A stretch of DNA of 64,000 nt from contig CM074857.1 in the NCBI GenBank assembly GCA_037501455.1, positions 108,905,501-108,969,500 on the forward strand, in the 5' to 3' direction. Numbering within the stretch: position 1 is the stretch's first letter; every line of letters begins with the position of its first letter. The stretch is from Lantana camara. Taxonomy: Eukaryota; Streptophyta; Magnoliopsida; Lamiales; Verbenaceae. The position numbers and the translations under genes are program-made. Positions 62,748 through 64,000 of this stretch are shown here, piece by piece. A model generated the notes under the pieces. That model ran no database searches, was not told the origin of the DNA, and saw nothing but the letters and a program-made list of their open reading frames with translations.

Positions 62748-64000
62748 CTTTTATTATTATTAATTTAATGATTATGCTAATTAAGTGTTATGCTAATTAA
62801 TTATGTTTTAACCAAATTAATTTTTATTATGCATGAATTTTAGTGAATAATGCATGAATTTTAATGAATATGTGCATGATTGTATATTTGTGCATCGTTT
62901 TTATATGAAATGATATCGAGATGTCGTGAAATTGTAGTATGTCGTAAATATATATGTTATGAACATGCCTACGTGCTCGGTTTATCGTTTCGAATTTATT
63001 TGATATGTTAACGAATTTAATTTGATTCGTGGAACCAAATCGGGGGCTAATGAGCAATTAGCGCACCCTTGGTTCCGTACGTGATATCTTGAGCTCGGGA
63101 ACTCGGATTCGAGTTTCATCAACTTCGTTGAACTCGTATCAAAGATTCGAGTTTAATAAACTTAGCCTTATAATTTTCCGAAATCATTTGAACCTCCGAA
63201 ATCCAACCGAAAAACAAAACAACATTCAAAATGACCACCTTTCACTATATTGGCCATAACTTGATCAAAACTTAACCAAATTAACTATGGTTGGTGGAAT
63301 TTTAACCCTAGTTCAACCCTCTATCAGCCCTTACCTGCCCCATCTCGATCTAAGCCTCACACAAACCAAAAACTTCAGCCAAAGCTTTTGCATCTCTGTT
63401 TCCCCGTAACAGTGCAATCCTTGAGGTTTTGAGCTCAAATCTCGATCAACCTTCATCCAATCAACGAGGTGAGTTAGGATTATGTTATATATTCTTCTCT
63501 GGTCATTTTGATCTACTCATCTCTCAATTTGAATCGGATTTCATGGGATTCTTAAGCATGTGAAGGAACAGTTAGGTTTTGAAGCATTTGGATGATTTCT
63601 TTAATTCTCTTGATCTATGACTTGCTTTGATGATATATATATGCTCCTTTTACTTCATTTATGACTGAGTAGGTTGGAATTTGTTGGTGGTTATGGATCG
63701 GTTGAGATATCATAAATGAAATGGATATGTATTGATTTAATTTCAAACTGGAATTTGGCTCCTTCACGTACAGGGTTGCTGCTATCTTTTAGGAGTTGCT
63801 TTGATGTTAATTGTGGTTCATTTTTAGCTTAATTGCAGCTGTTTTGATGGTTGTTTGATCATGCATTGGCTTGCTCCATTTTCTTCTTCTTCTTCCCCTG
63901 TTTTCATGTGCCGCCTGCTGTTGCTGCTTCTGTAACCTCTCCCCGGGCGGGGAGAGTTTCTTCTTGTAGAGTACCCGGCCGGGTACTTCTATTACCGAAA
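62535..64000 (+). repeat. 3' LTR, truncated by the window end
   Basis: It aligns to the 5' LTR from its first base with an offset of 7010, or 7020 after the longer (TA)n run at about 62702-62744. It includes the first of the GC-rich hairpins seen in the 5' copy and most of the second region. The LTR end and target duplication are outside the window. Confidence 0.9.

Larger units (their letters stand above)
55525..64000 (+). mobile_element. Young Ty3/Gypsy (chromovirus-like) LTR retrotransposon, right end outside the window
   Basis: Long terminal repeats start at 55525 (TGTAACGCC) and 62535 (TGTAATGCC). Between them lie gag and pol in plus orientation with the Ty3/Gypsy order protease, RT, RNase H, integrase. 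The integrase is followed by a chromodomain-like end, as in the Tekay/Del lineage. A polypurine tract sits just before the second LTR. No primer-binding site (TGGTATCAGAGC type) is visible and the N-terminal part of gag is missing. The element is inserted in the LINE at 52686-55524. The target duplication cannot be checked because the right end is not in the window. Confidence 0.9.

Overview
This is AT-rich nuclear DNA from a flowering plant, most likely a eudicot. It holds three host genes with plant-type structure (GT-AG introns or an intronless receptor gene) in a dense, nested bed of transposable elements. The species cannot be fixed from the sequence. There is no operon structure and no CRISPR array.

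Host genes. (1) 20925-23269 (+): a seven-exon secreted alpha-carbonic anhydrase (274 aa) with all three zinc histidines and the proton-shuttle histidine. (2) 24542-26350 (-): an intronless 602-aa LysM receptor-like protein of the LYK4/LYK5 type. It has a signal peptide, three LysM repeats, one membrane segment and a kinase domain whose HRD and DFG motifs are lost. (3) 36886-44843 (+): a seven-coding-exon, 1292-aa MOM1-like protein. It carries the conserved CMM2-like and coiled-coil regions of this silencing family, lacks the helicase part, and has a recent internal tandem duplication of about 119 codons.

Mobile elements, left to right: a 984-bp hAT-like element (1447-2430); a solo LTR (2744-8197) split by a 4.6-kb CACTA element (3160-7772) that carries an unrecognised three-exon gene fragment; an inverted-repeat element flanked by 29-bp direct repeats (8523-9107); a MULE-like element (9490-10957); a solo LTR (11094-11954); MULE-like or foldback elements (12369-12696, 13982-14611, 15310-15660); a second copy of the first solo LTR (17079-17936); hAT-like elements (27351-27868, 31213-31922); a dispersed family of small GACACG-rich MITEs with 8-bp target duplications; LINE relics; a repeat cluster (33622-35490); a SINE with a 15-bp target duplication (45379-45483); and MULE-like elements at 47514-47921 and 48306-49400.

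The right end is a nest. A degenerate L1-type LINE (52686-55524, minus) is cut by a young Ty3/Gypsy chromovirus-like retrotransposon (55525 to beyond 64000). Its gag-pol keeps one reading frame for 1382 codons and is broken only by four TGA stops. All seven transition differences I count between its LTRs lie at CG or CHG sites, which points to methylation-driven decay. The 5' end of its internal region (primer site and gag N-terminus) appears deleted.

The genes do not form a pathway. The LysM receptor would act at the plasma membrane in chitin or glycan perception, the carbonic anhydrase in the secretory path or apoplast, and the MOM1-like protein in the nucleus in transcriptional silencing of repeats. 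All coordinates and counts were made by eye.
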